Assembly (NCBI GenBank): GCA_020846105.1 | Contig: JADLEN010000220.1 | Location: forward strand, 1 to 7,701 | Direction: 5' to 3' | Source of the DNA: Chitinophagaceae bacterium | GTDB taxonomy: Bacteria > Bacteroidota > Bacteroidia > Chitinophagales > Chitinophagaceae | Length of the DNA stretch: 7,701 nucleotides | Shown: piece after piece, positions 1 through 5,289 of the stretch | Position numbering within the stretch: the stretch's first letter is position 1 | Layout: every line of letters starts with the position of its first letter | Program-made: the position numbers and the translations under genes | Notes under the pieces: model-generated | What the model saw: only the letters and a program-made list of their open reading frames with translations | Databases searched by the model: none | Told to the model about the DNA's origin: nothing

Positions 1-419
1 GTTTTGGGGTTGTCCAACTTGCCAAAACGGAGTGAGTTGAGCGATGCAATAGGGCGAGCCCCCATTGTAAAGATATCGCGGTGTATACCACCAACACCTG
101 TTGCTGCACCTTGAAAAGGCTCGATAGCTGAAGGGTGGTTGTGCGATTCTATCTTGAATACACAGCCTAAGCCGTCGCCAATATCCACAAGACCGGCATT
201 CTCTTCGCCAGCTTTTACCAATAACCTAGCACCGTCTCGGGGTAAGGTTTTGAGCCATTTTATAGAATTTTTGTAACTACAATGCTCGCTCCACATTACA
301 GAATACATGGCTGTTTCGGTAAAGTTGGGTGTGCGGCCCATTACTATTTTAATGGCTTCAAACTCGTCTTCGCGCAGGCCTAATTTTACGGCTTGGTCTA
401 TTGTTGCTTCTATTGACAT
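1..419 (-). CDS. purL: Phosphoribosylformylglycinamidine synthase subunit PurL, N-terminal 139 residues (partial)
   Basis: This leftward gene begins with ATG at 417-419 and runs off the left edge, so only its first 139 codons are visible, with no internal stop. PurL is the cytoplasmic ATP-dependent synthetase subunit that converts FGAR to FGAM in purine biosynthesis, using ammonia delivered by the glutaminase PurQ with PurS. Reading the minus strand gives family signatures: MWSEHCSYK at about residues 42-50, a VDIGDGL block near 78-84, and the block [21 protein letters not shown] at about 91-111 that holds the active-site histidine and nucleotide-binding residues, followed by [13 protein letters not shown]. 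The short N-terminus, starting directly with a helix ([15 protein letters not shown]), fits the small PurL form rather than the roughly 1,200-residue fused enzyme (inference, as the C-terminus is not seen). It is divergent from the lipoprotein gene at 669. Identification is very secure. Confidence 0.95.
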   Translation of the reverse strand, partial: MSIEATIDQAVKLGLREDEFEAIKIVMGRTPNFTETAMYSVMWSEHCSYKNSIKWLKTLPRDGARLLVKAGEENAGLVDIGDGLGCVFKIESHNHPSAIEPFQGAATGVGGIHRDIFTMGARPIASLNSLRFGKLDNPK

Positions 420-439
420 AATTGTGCAAAATTGAGGTG

Positions 440-470
440 CAAAAGTAGGGTTTTATGTCTGATTTTAAAA
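440..470 (-). promoter_or_regulatory. Predicted Bacteroidota-type promoter of purL
   Basis: On the minus strand TACTTTTG (440-447) matches the Bacteroidota -7 consensus TAnnTTTG exactly. Nineteen bases upstream lies TTTT (467-470), three of four matching the -33 element TTTG. Transcription would start in the mid 430s, giving a leader of roughly 15-20 nt before the purL ATG. No ribosome-binding site is evident, as is usual in the phylum. This is a consensus match only. Confidence 0.5.
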
Positions 471-601
471 CCTTGCTTTTTGTATATAGCAAGCTATTCG
501 GCTCAGGGAATTTGTTGATATAACATGCATAGAGTCTTATGTGCTAATATTAATTTTGACAAAGGGCTTTATTTTTTGAATATTTTCTATTATTATTGTT
601 G

Positions 602-629
602 TTGCTATGGGCTTTTGTGGCAATAGCAA
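602..629. repeat. 7-bp inverted repeat in the leader region of the first lipoprotein gene
   Basis: TTGCTAT (602-608) and ATAGCAA (623-629) form a perfect inverted repeat with a 14-nt spacer, about 40 bp before the lipoprotein ATG. It could be an operator half-site pair or a weak RNA hairpin, or chance in AT-rich DNA. The rest of the 249-bp purL/lipoprotein gap holds the purL promoter and a short inverted repeat CTTGCT/AGCAAG (472-477, 488-493). I find no rightward promoter there that I would call with confidence. Confidence 0.25.
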
Positions 630-668
630 TTATCAAAATTCTAAAAAACAAACAAACAAAATTCGGTA

Positions 669-1367
669 ATGAAAAAACAGTTTCAATTATTGACAATTAC
701 AGCAATAGTGTCTGGATTGGCACTCCTAAATGCTTGTAAAAAAGACGAAGCGGTAAAGCAATATGCCAAAATTAATATTACACACGTATCGCCAGATGCT
801 CCTGCTATGAACTTTATAGCCGACAAAGATACGCTCAACAAAGGCGGTGCATTAGGTTATGGTAGCCATACAGGATATATGGATATTGAGGCAGGCAGCA
901 AATCAGTATCTATAAAAAATTACAGTATCGATACTACTTATATTGACTCTACTTTCAAGTTTGACAAAGACATGAGCTACTCGCTATATGTAATTGATTC
1001 GTTCAAAAAAATGAGCTCAATGCTTGTGGTAGATGATGTTCCAAGCGCAGTTATAGACAAAGCTCACTTGCGCCTGATATACCTTTCTCCCGATACTACA
1101 GCTGTAACAATGATACGAACGCTAGGTTTGGATAGCGTAGTGATGTTTCCGAAAGTGAGGTTTAAAGATGTTACTTCTTTTACAGCAATAAACCCAGGTG
1201 TATATGATATGCAAATAAGAATGGGTGAGCTAAATGACACTACATTATTGAAATTGCCAACTTTAGTAATAAATGGCCAGAAAGCGTATACCGTTATTAT
1301 TGTTGGTTTTAAAGGGGCTACCGGTAAAATGCAATATGCTTCGCAGGCGTTTATAAACAGGCATTAA
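669..1367 (+). CDS. DUF4397-type surface lipoprotein, copy 1
   Basis: This 232-residue protein starts with a lipoprotein signal peptide: KK at residues 2-3, a hydrophobic stretch at 7-20, and the lipobox LNAC with the lipid cysteine at C23. The residues after it, KKDE, fit the K-(D/E)2 lipoprotein export signal reported in Bacteroidota for moving lipoproteins to the cell surface, so an outer-face location is inferred. The mature part resembles DUF4397 (immunoglobulin-like beta-sandwich, function unknown). It shows two repeats: a clear one opening with ITHVSPDAPAMNF near residues 37-49, and a decayed one opening with LIYLSPDTTAV near 136-146. The start is supported by the signal peptide and by an A-rich upstream stretch instead of a Shine-Dalgarno site. 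The gene is a tandem paralogue of the next gene, of identical length, but each has its own terminator. Role unknown; a surface structural or adhesive role would be a guess. Confidence 0.85.
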   Translation: MKKQFQLLTITAIVSGLALLNACKKDEAVKQYAKINITHVSPDAPAMNFIADKDTLNKGGALGYGSHTGYMDIEAGSKSVSIKNYSIDTTYIDSTFKFDKDMSYSLYVIDSFKKMSSMLVVDDVPSAVIDKAHLRLIYLSPDTTAVTMIRTLGLDSVVMFPKVRFKDVTSFTAINPGVYDMQIRMGELNDTTLLKLPTLVINGQKAYTVIIVGFKGATGKMQYASQAFINRH

Positions 1368-1388
1368 TCTAAATTGCTCAAATTTTTT

Positions 1389-1427
1389 AAAACAATGCTT
1401 GATAGCAATATCAAGCATTGTTTTTTT
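1389..1427 (+). terminator. Intrinsic terminator after lipoprotein copy 1
   Basis: A perfect 16-bp stem (1389-1404 with 1409-1424) closes a GCAA loop, which is a GNRA tetraloop. The T-run 1421-1427 follows. It begins 21 bp after the stop codon, so copy 1 is expected to be transcribed separately from copy 2. Confidence 0.9.
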
Positions 1428-1480
1428 GAATTTGACTCTCTTTGTCAGCTTTTCAGTGGGCAATTTCTATCAATCAATCT

Positions 1481-1512
1481 TTTGAATGGTTATGTTGTTT
1501 AGTTTTATTTTG
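1481..1512 (+). promoter_or_regulatory. Possible promoter of lipoprotein copy 2
   Basis: TTTG (1481-1484) is followed after 20 bp by TTATTTTG (1505-1512), one mismatch from TAnnTTTG. A start near 1516-1519 would leave a leader of about 57-60 nt before the ATG at 1576. An alternative -7 candidate, TAGCTTCG (1541-1548), is also one mismatch off but has no -33 partner at the right distance. Weak evidence. Confidence 0.35.
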
Positions 1513-1575
1513 AAAAAATTAAACAAAATTAATTTTCCCTTAGCTTCGCACTTCACACTTAAAAACACAATAAAT

Positions 1576-2274
1576 ATGAAAAAGAAAATCGGTTTAATTT
1601 CGCTAACGCTTGCACTACTAGGAAGCAGCCTTTTCATTAGTTCTTGCAGTAAAGAAGATAGTAACCTAGTAACACCTAAGACTTATGCCAAAGTATTAGT
1701 GGCTCATGCCTCGCCTAACGCACCTGCCGTAGATTTGCTTATCGACGACAATAAAGTAAACAGTACAGGCTTAGGTTTTCCGATTTATACAGGTTATTTG
1801 GAAGTAGAATCTGGAGCTAGAAACGTAAAAATAAATCCAACAGGCACCCTTACTACCGTGATAAATGCCACATTAGATATTGAGAAAGACGTCAACTACA
1901 CCATTTTTGCAGTAGATTCAGTGTCAAAAATCTCAGCAATAGTGCTTACAGATGATTTGACAGCTCCAGCCTCGGGCAAAGCACATGTACGTTTTGTGCA
2001 CTTGTCGCCAGATGCGCCAGCAGTGGATATTGCTGTAGCTAGCTCCGGCGCAGTAGTATTTGGTAATAAAAAATTCAAAGAATACACATCATTTACACCG
2101 CTTGATGCTGGCGATTATATGCTTGATGTAAGAGTTGCAGGCACTAGCACCGTAGCATTAGTATTGCCTAAAATAACCCTAGAAGCGGGTAAAATTTATA
2201 CCGTTTTTGCAAAAGGATTTTTGACAGGTACAGGTGTACAAGCTTTGGGTGCCCAAATAATTGTAAATAAATAA
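1576..2274 (+). CDS. DUF4397-type surface lipoprotein, copy 2
   Basis: I place the start at ATG 1576, not at the in-frame ATG 1486. Only the 1576 start puts a signal peptide at the N-terminus: MKKK, a hydrophobic core at about 5-20, and the lipobox ISSC with C24. The earlier start would add 30 residues and overlap the candidate promoter. The mature protein begins CSKED, again compatible with the K-(D/E)2 surface-export signal of Bacteroidota lipoproteins. Two well-preserved DUF4397-like repeats open with VAHASPNAPAVDLL (about 42-55) and VRFVHLSPDAPAVDI (about 138-152). With this start the protein has 232 residues, exactly as copy 1, and aligns along its whole length (for example TGY-(L/M)-(D/E)-(V/I)-E-(S/A)-G near residue 72, KAH-(V/L)-R near 135). 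The pair therefore arose by tandem duplication. Copy 2 keeps the family motif in both repeats, while copy 1 has lost it in the second. Function unknown. Confidence 0.85.
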   Translation: MKKKIGLISLTLALLGSSLFISSCSKEDSNLVTPKTYAKVLVAHASPNAPAVDLLIDDNKVNSTGLGFPIYTGYLEVESGARNVKINPTGTLTTVINATLDIEKDVNYTIFAVDSVSKISAIVLTDDLTAPASGKAHVRFVHLSPDAPAVDIAVASSGAVVFGNKKFKEYTSFTPLDAGDYMLDVRVAGTSTVALVLPKITLEAGKIYTVFAKGFLTGTGVQALGAQIIVNK

Positions 2275-2313
2275 AAAAACGTTTTGTTTTAGTTTAAGGT
2301 TGAATTTGAATTC

Positions 2314-2342
2314 ACTCGGCAATTTCTATTGCCGAGTTTTTT
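2314..2342 (+). terminator. Intrinsic terminator after lipoprotein copy 2
   Basis: A perfect 10-bp GC-containing stem (2314-2323 with 2328-2337), loop TTCT, is followed by six T's (2337-2342). It lies 40 bp after the lipoprotein stop and just before the glyS promoter, separating the two units. Confidence 0.9.
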
Positions 2343-2343
2343 A

Positions 2344-2376
2344 TTTAATAAAAAAAGCAAAGAGCCTTTATCTTTG
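2344..2376 (+). promoter_or_regulatory. Predicted glyS promoter, very close to the start codon
   Basis: TATCTTTG (2369-2376) matches the -7 consensus TAnnTTTG perfectly, with TTTA (2344-2347, three of four matching TTTG) 21 bp upstream. The glyS ATG is at 2387, only 10 bases after the -7 element, so the transcript would have a leader of at most a few nucleotides. There is no room for a T-box or another leader regulator. Confidence 0.6.
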
Positions 2377-2386
2377 CGCCACAATT

Positions 2387-3847
2387 ATGGCAAACGAAAA
2401 TAAATTACAAGACCTTATCGGGCATTGCAAAGAGTATGGCTTTGTTTTTCAAAGCAGTGAAATATATGACGGTTTGGGCGCAGTATATGATTATGGGCAA
2501 TACGGTGTAGAGCTCAAACGCAACATTCGCGACTATTGGTGGCGCAGTATGACCCAAATGCACGATAACATTGTGGGTATAGACGCCGCAATTTTTATGC
2601 ACCCAACAGTGTGGAAAGCAAGTGGTCATGTCGACAACTTCTCTGACCCAATGATAGACAACAAAGACAGTAAAAAACGCTATCGTGTTGATCATCTAAT
2701 TGAGGGTTTTGTTGAAAACTTGGACAAAGAAAAAGGCGAAGCTATCATCAATCAAATGGAAGCTCTTTTGGCTGCCGACGATTTTGTAGGTTTGAAAAAT
2801 CTTATCGACGATAACGCTATGAAATGCCCTATAGGTGGCACTTGCAATTGGACAGATGTTCGTCAGTTCAACCTTATGTTTGCTACAGAGTTTGGTGCTA
2901 TTGCAGCCGACAATCCTGATGATAATAAAGTGTATCTACGCCCCGAAACGGCACAAGGTATTTTTGTAAACTTCCTTAATGTGCAAAAGAGCGGAAGAAT
3001 GAAAATTCCTTTCGGAATAGCACAAACAGGTAAGGCCTTTCGGAACGAGATTGTAGCGCGTGGTTTCATCTTCCGCATGCGGGAGTTTGAACAAATGGAA
3101 ATGCAATTCTTTGTGCGCCCTGGCACACAAAAACAATGGTACGACTATTGGAAAGAAGAACGAATGAAATGGCACCTTAGCCTAGGTATTTCTGCCGATC
3201 ACTATAAGTTTCACGACCATATAAAACTTGCGCATTATGCCGATATGGCTAGCGATATTGAATACGACTTCCCTATGGGTTTCAAAGAAGTAGAAGGTAT
3301 CCACAGCCGTACCAATTTCGACCTTACGCAGCATCAAGAGTTTAGCAAAAAGAAGATGCAATATTTTGATGCGGATATTGATCCAGAAACAGGAAAGGCT
3401 TTTGGTAATTATATTCCTTACGTAGTAGAAACATCGATAGGGCTAGATCGTACAGTTATGATGCTGCTTTCGGAAGCTTATCAAATAGAAGACCTGAGCA
3501 CCGAAGAGCGCAAAGACGATAGGGTAGTACTGAAATTTGCTCCATTTCTTGCACCAATAAAATTGGCTGTTTTCCCACTTACCAAAAAAGATGGCTTGCC
3601 CGATTTGGCAAAAAAACTGATGGACGAATGTCGCCCAATGTTCAAATGTTTTTACGAAGAAAAAGATGCGATAGGCAAGCGCTACCGTCGCCAAGATGCA
3701 ATAGGCACACCATTCTGCGTCACTATCGACCACCAAAGTCTTGAAGATAAAACGGTAACAATCCGCCACCGCGATAGTATGCTACAAGAGCGTGTGCCGA
3801 TGAGCGAGGTGAAAAACATTGTAATGAAAAGCATTTCAGTATTTTAA
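2387..3847 (+). CDS. glyS: Glycyl-tRNA synthetase, homodimeric class II type
   Basis: This cytoplasmic enzyme charges tRNA-Gly with glycine using ATP. The start is ATG 2387 (MANENKLQDL), giving 486 residues. The frame stays open upstream to ATG 2300, but that stretch crosses the preceding terminator and the predicted promoter, so it is not translated. Visible features in order: the N-terminal core GFVFQSSEIYDGLGAVYDYG (19-38), the GHVDNFSDPM block (80-89), an insertion with CPIGGTCNW (147-155), YLRPETAQGIFVNF (183-196), motif 2 with FRNE at 218-221 and RMREFEQMEMQFF at 230-242, motif 3 containing GLDR at 352-355, and the C-terminal anticodon-binding domain from about 385 to 480. This is the alpha2 type used by eukaryotes, archaea and Bacteroidota, not the alpha2-beta2 GlyQS form. 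Symbol usage varies (glyS or glyQS). It appears monocistronic. Identification is very secure. Confidence 0.96.
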   Translation: MANENKLQDLIGHCKEYGFVFQSSEIYDGLGAVYDYGQYGVELKRNIRDYWWRSMTQMHDNIVGIDAAIFMHPTVWKASGHVDNFSDPMIDNKDSKKRYRVDHLIEGFVENLDKEKGEAIINQMEALLAADDFVGLKNLIDDNAMKCPIGGTCNWTDVRQFNLMFATEFGAIAADNPDDNKVYLRPETAQGIFVNFLNVQKSGRMKIPFGIAQTGKAFRNEIVARGFIFRMREFEQMEMQFFVRPGTQKQWYDYWKEERMKWHLSLGISADHYKFHDHIKLAHYADMASDIEYDFPMGFKEVEGIHSRTNFDLTQHQEFSKKKMQYFDADIDPETGKAFGNYIPYVVETSIGLDRTVMMLLSEAYQIEDLSTEERKDDRVVLKFAPFLAPIKLAVFPLTKKDGLPDLAKKLMDECRPMFKCFYEEKDAIGKRYRRQDAIGTPFCVTIDHQSLEDKTVTIRHRDSMLQERVPMSEVKNIVMKSISVF

Positions 3848-3871
3848 TAATAGCTCAATAGCTGCGACTTG

Positions 3872-3909
3872 AAAGCCTTACTTTTTTATAATGAAAAGTA
3901 AGGCTTTTT
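3872..3909 (+). terminator. Intrinsic terminator after glyS
   Basis: A perfect 14-bp stem (3872-3885 with 3894-3907) with an 8-nt loop is followed by a run of five T's ending at 3909. It starts 25 bp after the glyS stop. The next gene starts only 17 bp downstream, and I see no clear promoter in between, so that gene may depend on readthrough or on an atypical promoter. Confidence 0.88.
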
Positions 3910-3926
3910 GTTTAAAATTATAACTT

Positions 3927-4241
3927 ATGCAATGTTTTGAAACAAGAATATTACGCTTTGGTGAGCAAGGCGAAAAAACTGGTTGGACTTATATTGAAGT
4001 GCCTGTGGATTGTACAGATGCCCTATGCCCAAGAGTCAAAAAATCGTTTCGGGTTAAGGGTTTTTTAGATAAACATACTATTAAAGGTGTAGCGCTCATA
4101 CCTATCGGGGCAGGGCAATATATATTGCCCATAAATGCTACTATGCGCAAGGCTTTGGCCAAATCGGAAGGTGCTACAATAAAGGTACAATTGGTATTAG
4201 ATAAGGAGGAATATGTGCAACATGCACTGATGCTAGAATGA
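3927..4241 (+). CDS. DUF1905 domain protein, N-terminal half of an interrupted DUF1905-OmdA gene
   Basis: This reading frame gives 104 residues ending at TGA 4239-4241. Residues about 5-90 match the DUF1905 beta-barrel domain: an opening TGWTYIEVP, then VKGFLDKHTIKGVALIPIGAG and the family hallmark YILPINATMRKALAKSEG near 65-82, then IKVQLVLD. In most relatives I know, this domain is followed in the same chain by the YdeI/OmpD-associated (OmdA) domain. Here the matching sequence continues in the same frame straight after the stop (see next entry), so the natural product should be about 170 residues. The 104-residue product would keep a complete DUF1905 domain and could be stable on its own. 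Biochemical function of the family is not established; a link to bacteriocin or peptide resistance comes from the YdeI name only. Start ATG 3927 has no Shine-Dalgarno site. Domain assignment is from memory of family motifs. Confidence 0.75.
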   Translation: MQCFETRILRFGEQGEKTGWTYIEVPVDCTDALCPRVKKSFRVKGFLDKHTIKGVALIPIGAGQYILPINATMRKALAKSEGATIKVQLVLDKEEYVQHALMLE

Positions 4242-4442
4242 CTACAAGAAGCACCGATAGCACAAGATGCATTCAATAAAATGCCACGATCGCACCAAAA
4301 TTATTATAGTAAATGGATAGAAAGTGCTAAAACAATGGTCACCCAAGAAAAGAGAATTGTGATGATGATAAGCGCATTGGAGCGCGGGCTAGACTATGGT
4401 GCGATGTTGCGCGAACAAACAGCAATCAACAAGTTACGATGA
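4242..4442 (+). pseudogene. OmdA (YdeI/OmpD-associated) domain remnant, cut off by an in-frame TGA
   Basis: Immediately after the TGA at 4239-4241, and in the same frame, 66 further codons run to a second TGA at 4440-4442. They encode LQEAPIAQDAFNKMPRSHQ, then NYYSKWIESAKT, EKRI and LERGLDYGAMLR. This is the typical OmdA pattern (a proline-S-H-Q segment, then the YxxWIxSAK core, then (K/R)RI and a C-terminal helix). No frameshift is needed to join the halves, so the lesion is a single stop codon. From memory, relatives often carry cysteine at or next to this point (an E/A-C-L motif before an acidic helix), and TGC or TGT to TGA is one base change. Possible explanations are a recent nonsense mutation, a sequencing error, or UGA readthrough. 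No start codon with a plausible initiation site would let this part be translated alone. Confidence 0.75.
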
Positions 4443-4484
4443 GCTATTAATTTGCCATAATTTATAAAAGGCAGAGCATTAAAA

Positions 4485-4525
4485 AAAAGAGAGCGTCGCA
4501 AATAATATTTACGACGCTCTCTTTT
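4485..4525 (-). terminator. Terminator of the cold-shock gene, usable from both sides
   Basis: A perfect 14-bp GC-rich stem (4485-4498 with 4512-4525) surrounds a 13-nt loop. On the minus strand it is followed by eight T's (complement of A's 4481-4488), ideal for ending the cold-shock transcript. On the plus strand the tail is TTTTATTTC, weaker but possibly adequate for the convergent DUF1905/OmdA gene. It fills most of the gap between the two genes. Confidence 0.88.
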
Positions 4526-4543
4526 ATTTCAAACATTTCGATG

Positions 4544-5158
4544 TTAAGCTTTTTCTTCACCTGCTGTAGGTGCATCCGGTTTTGTGTCTTCTGCTTTTGT
4601 GTCTTCTGCTTTTGTGTCTTCTGCTTTTGTGTCTTCAGATTTTATTTCTTCCGGTTTGGCCGCTTCTGCTTTTATTGCAGTTTTGGGTGGCAATGCTTTG
4701 GGGTCAATAGCCTTTTTTACTTTTACAGCGTTTAGACCTTTTGGGCCCATTTCTACCTCAAAAGTCACCTTGTTGTTCTCTTTAATAGGCTCTGTAATAC
4801 TATTGATATGTACAAAGAAACTCTCTTGAGTTTTTAAATCTTTGATAAAACCATATCCTTTTGCCTCGTTAAAGAAAGCTACAATGCCAGTCTTCACTAT
4901 TTCTTCGGGTTCGCGATCTTCTTCCTTAAGGGTGCTTACCTGTATGTCTTCTATTTTTATTTCTTTTTTCTTTTTCGGATCGGGTGGGGCATCTACAAGA
5001 TTTCCGTTCTCATCTACATAGGCTAGCATATCATCTAGTCCTTTGCCAGAGTTAGAATTGGCTTTGCGCTCTTCTTTGTTTTCTTCTTTAAGTTTACGCT
5101 TTTCAATTTTCTTTTTTTCCTTCTCTTTTTTTCCAAAAGTCTCTTGCGATCTTCCCAT
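4544..5158 (-). CDS. Cold-shock-domain protein with lysine-rich N-terminus and repeat C-terminal tail
   Basis: This 204-residue protein probably binds single-stranded RNA or DNA in the cytoplasm. Residues 1-35 are highly charged and lysine-rich (MGRSQETFGKKEKEKKK onward) and likely a helix. A linker follows with MLAYVDENGNLVDAPPDP. The cold-shock domain lies at about 88-150: TGIVAFFNEAKGYGFIKD contains RNP1 (KGYGFI) and FFVHI is RNP2, then EMGPKGLNAVKV. From memory, Bacteroidota relatives share this N-terminus and are about 150 residues long. The extra 50 or so residues here form a low-complexity tail rich in A, K, E, D, T and P. It includes a perfect AEDTK repeat coded by a 15-bp DNA repeat. 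The start at 5158 is supported by the conserved MGRSQETF opening. The gene has its own promoter and terminator. The target RNAs and the tail's role are unknown. Confidence 0.88.
   Translation of the reverse strand: MGRSQETFGKKEKEKKKIEKRKLKEENKEERKANSNSGKGLDDMLAYVDENGNLVDAPPDPKKKKEIKIEDIQVSTLKEEDREPEEIVKTGIVAFFNEAKGYGFIKDLKTQESFFVHINSITEPIKENNKVTFEVEMGPKGLNAVKVKKAIDPKALPPKTAIKAEAAKPEEIKSEDTKAEDTKAEDTKAEDTKPDAPTAGEEKA
4580..4639 (-). repeat. 15-bp in-frame tandem repeat (AEDTK codons)
   Basis: Plus-strand unit TTTTGTGTCTTCTGC occurs three times exactly (4580-4594, 4595-4609, 4610-4624), followed by a fourth copy (4625-4639) that differs only in its last three bases, and a more diverged fifth (4640-4654). 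The unit length is a multiple of three, so copy-number change by slippage would lengthen or shorten the tail without breaking the frame. Confidence 0.95.
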
Positions 5159-5186
5159 ACTTTACTAATTGATATTCCTTTTTTAT

Positions 5187-5214
5187 CTAAGAATAATAAA
5201 CGATTAATTCTTAG
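5187..5214 (-). promoter_or_regulatory. Hairpin in the 5' leader of the cold-shock gene
   Basis: In the roughly 64-nt leader, CTAAGAAT (5207-5214 on the minus strand) pairs perfectly with ATTCTTAG (5187-5194). Three inner A-T pairs may extend the stem past one bulged base, leaving a small CGTTT loop. The stem is AT-rich and so would melt readily with temperature. A leader-based thermal or cold-shock control would be natural for this family but is inference. Confidence 0.4.
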
Positions 5215-5226
5215 GTGGAATGAGTG

Positions 5227-5259
5227 CAAAGGTACTAAGATTAGTGCCTCTATCCCAAT
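5227..5259 (-). promoter_or_regulatory. Predicted promoter of the cold-shock gene
   Basis: On the minus strand TACCTTTG (5227-5234) matches TAnnTTTG perfectly, with ATTG (5256-5259) 21 bp upstream as the -33 element (three of four matching). It lies in the 131-bp gap after the metal-receptor gene. No terminator is seen for that gene, so some readthrough transcription into the cold-shock gene is possible. Confidence 0.6.
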
Positions 5260-5289
5260 TTGTTTTTATTTATAACAATATAACCCTTG

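Noticed and set aside
559..601. Rightward promoter for lipoprotein copy 1 (for example TATTGTTG at 594-601)
   Set aside because: Every candidate has a mismatch in the -7 element and wrong spacing to a TTTG element in this very AT-rich stretch, so none is better than chance.
1486..1575. 30-residue N-terminal extension of lipoprotein copy 2
   Set aside because: It would bury the lipoprotein signal peptide inside the protein and destroy the exact length match with copy 1.
2300..2386. 29-residue N-terminal extension of glycyl-tRNA synthetase
   Set aside because: The stretch contains the terminator of the previous gene and a perfect promoter element, and the known family N-terminus starts at the Met coded at 2387.
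2343..2386. T-box or other glycine-sensing leader before glyS
   Set aside because: There are only about 10 bases between the -7 element and the start codon, too few for any riboswitch or T-box.
4203..4215. Strong Shine-Dalgarno-like AAGGAGGA followed by ATG 4213
   Set aside because: The ATG opens only a five-codon frame ending at 4230. The motif is explained by the Lys-Glu-Glu codons of the DUF1905 protein, and the phylum rarely uses such sites.
3927..4442. Selenocysteine coded by the in-frame TGA
   Set aside because: The site may correspond to cysteine in relatives, but I see no convincing hairpin directly downstream of the TGA, and this family is not a known selenoprotein family. Nonsense mutation or simple readthrough is the simpler reading.
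3927..4460. TGA read as tryptophan throughout (altered genetic code)
   Set aside because: No other gene in the window contains an in-frame TGA, and tryptophan is coded by TGG in glyS and elsewhere, so a reassigned code is not supported.
4541..4829. Cysteine/phenylalanine- and serine-rich plus-strand open frames opposite the cold-shock gene
   Set aside because: They are antisense shadows of the 15-bp repeat and of the lysine/glutamate-rich coding strand. The minus-strand product has a clear cold-shock domain.
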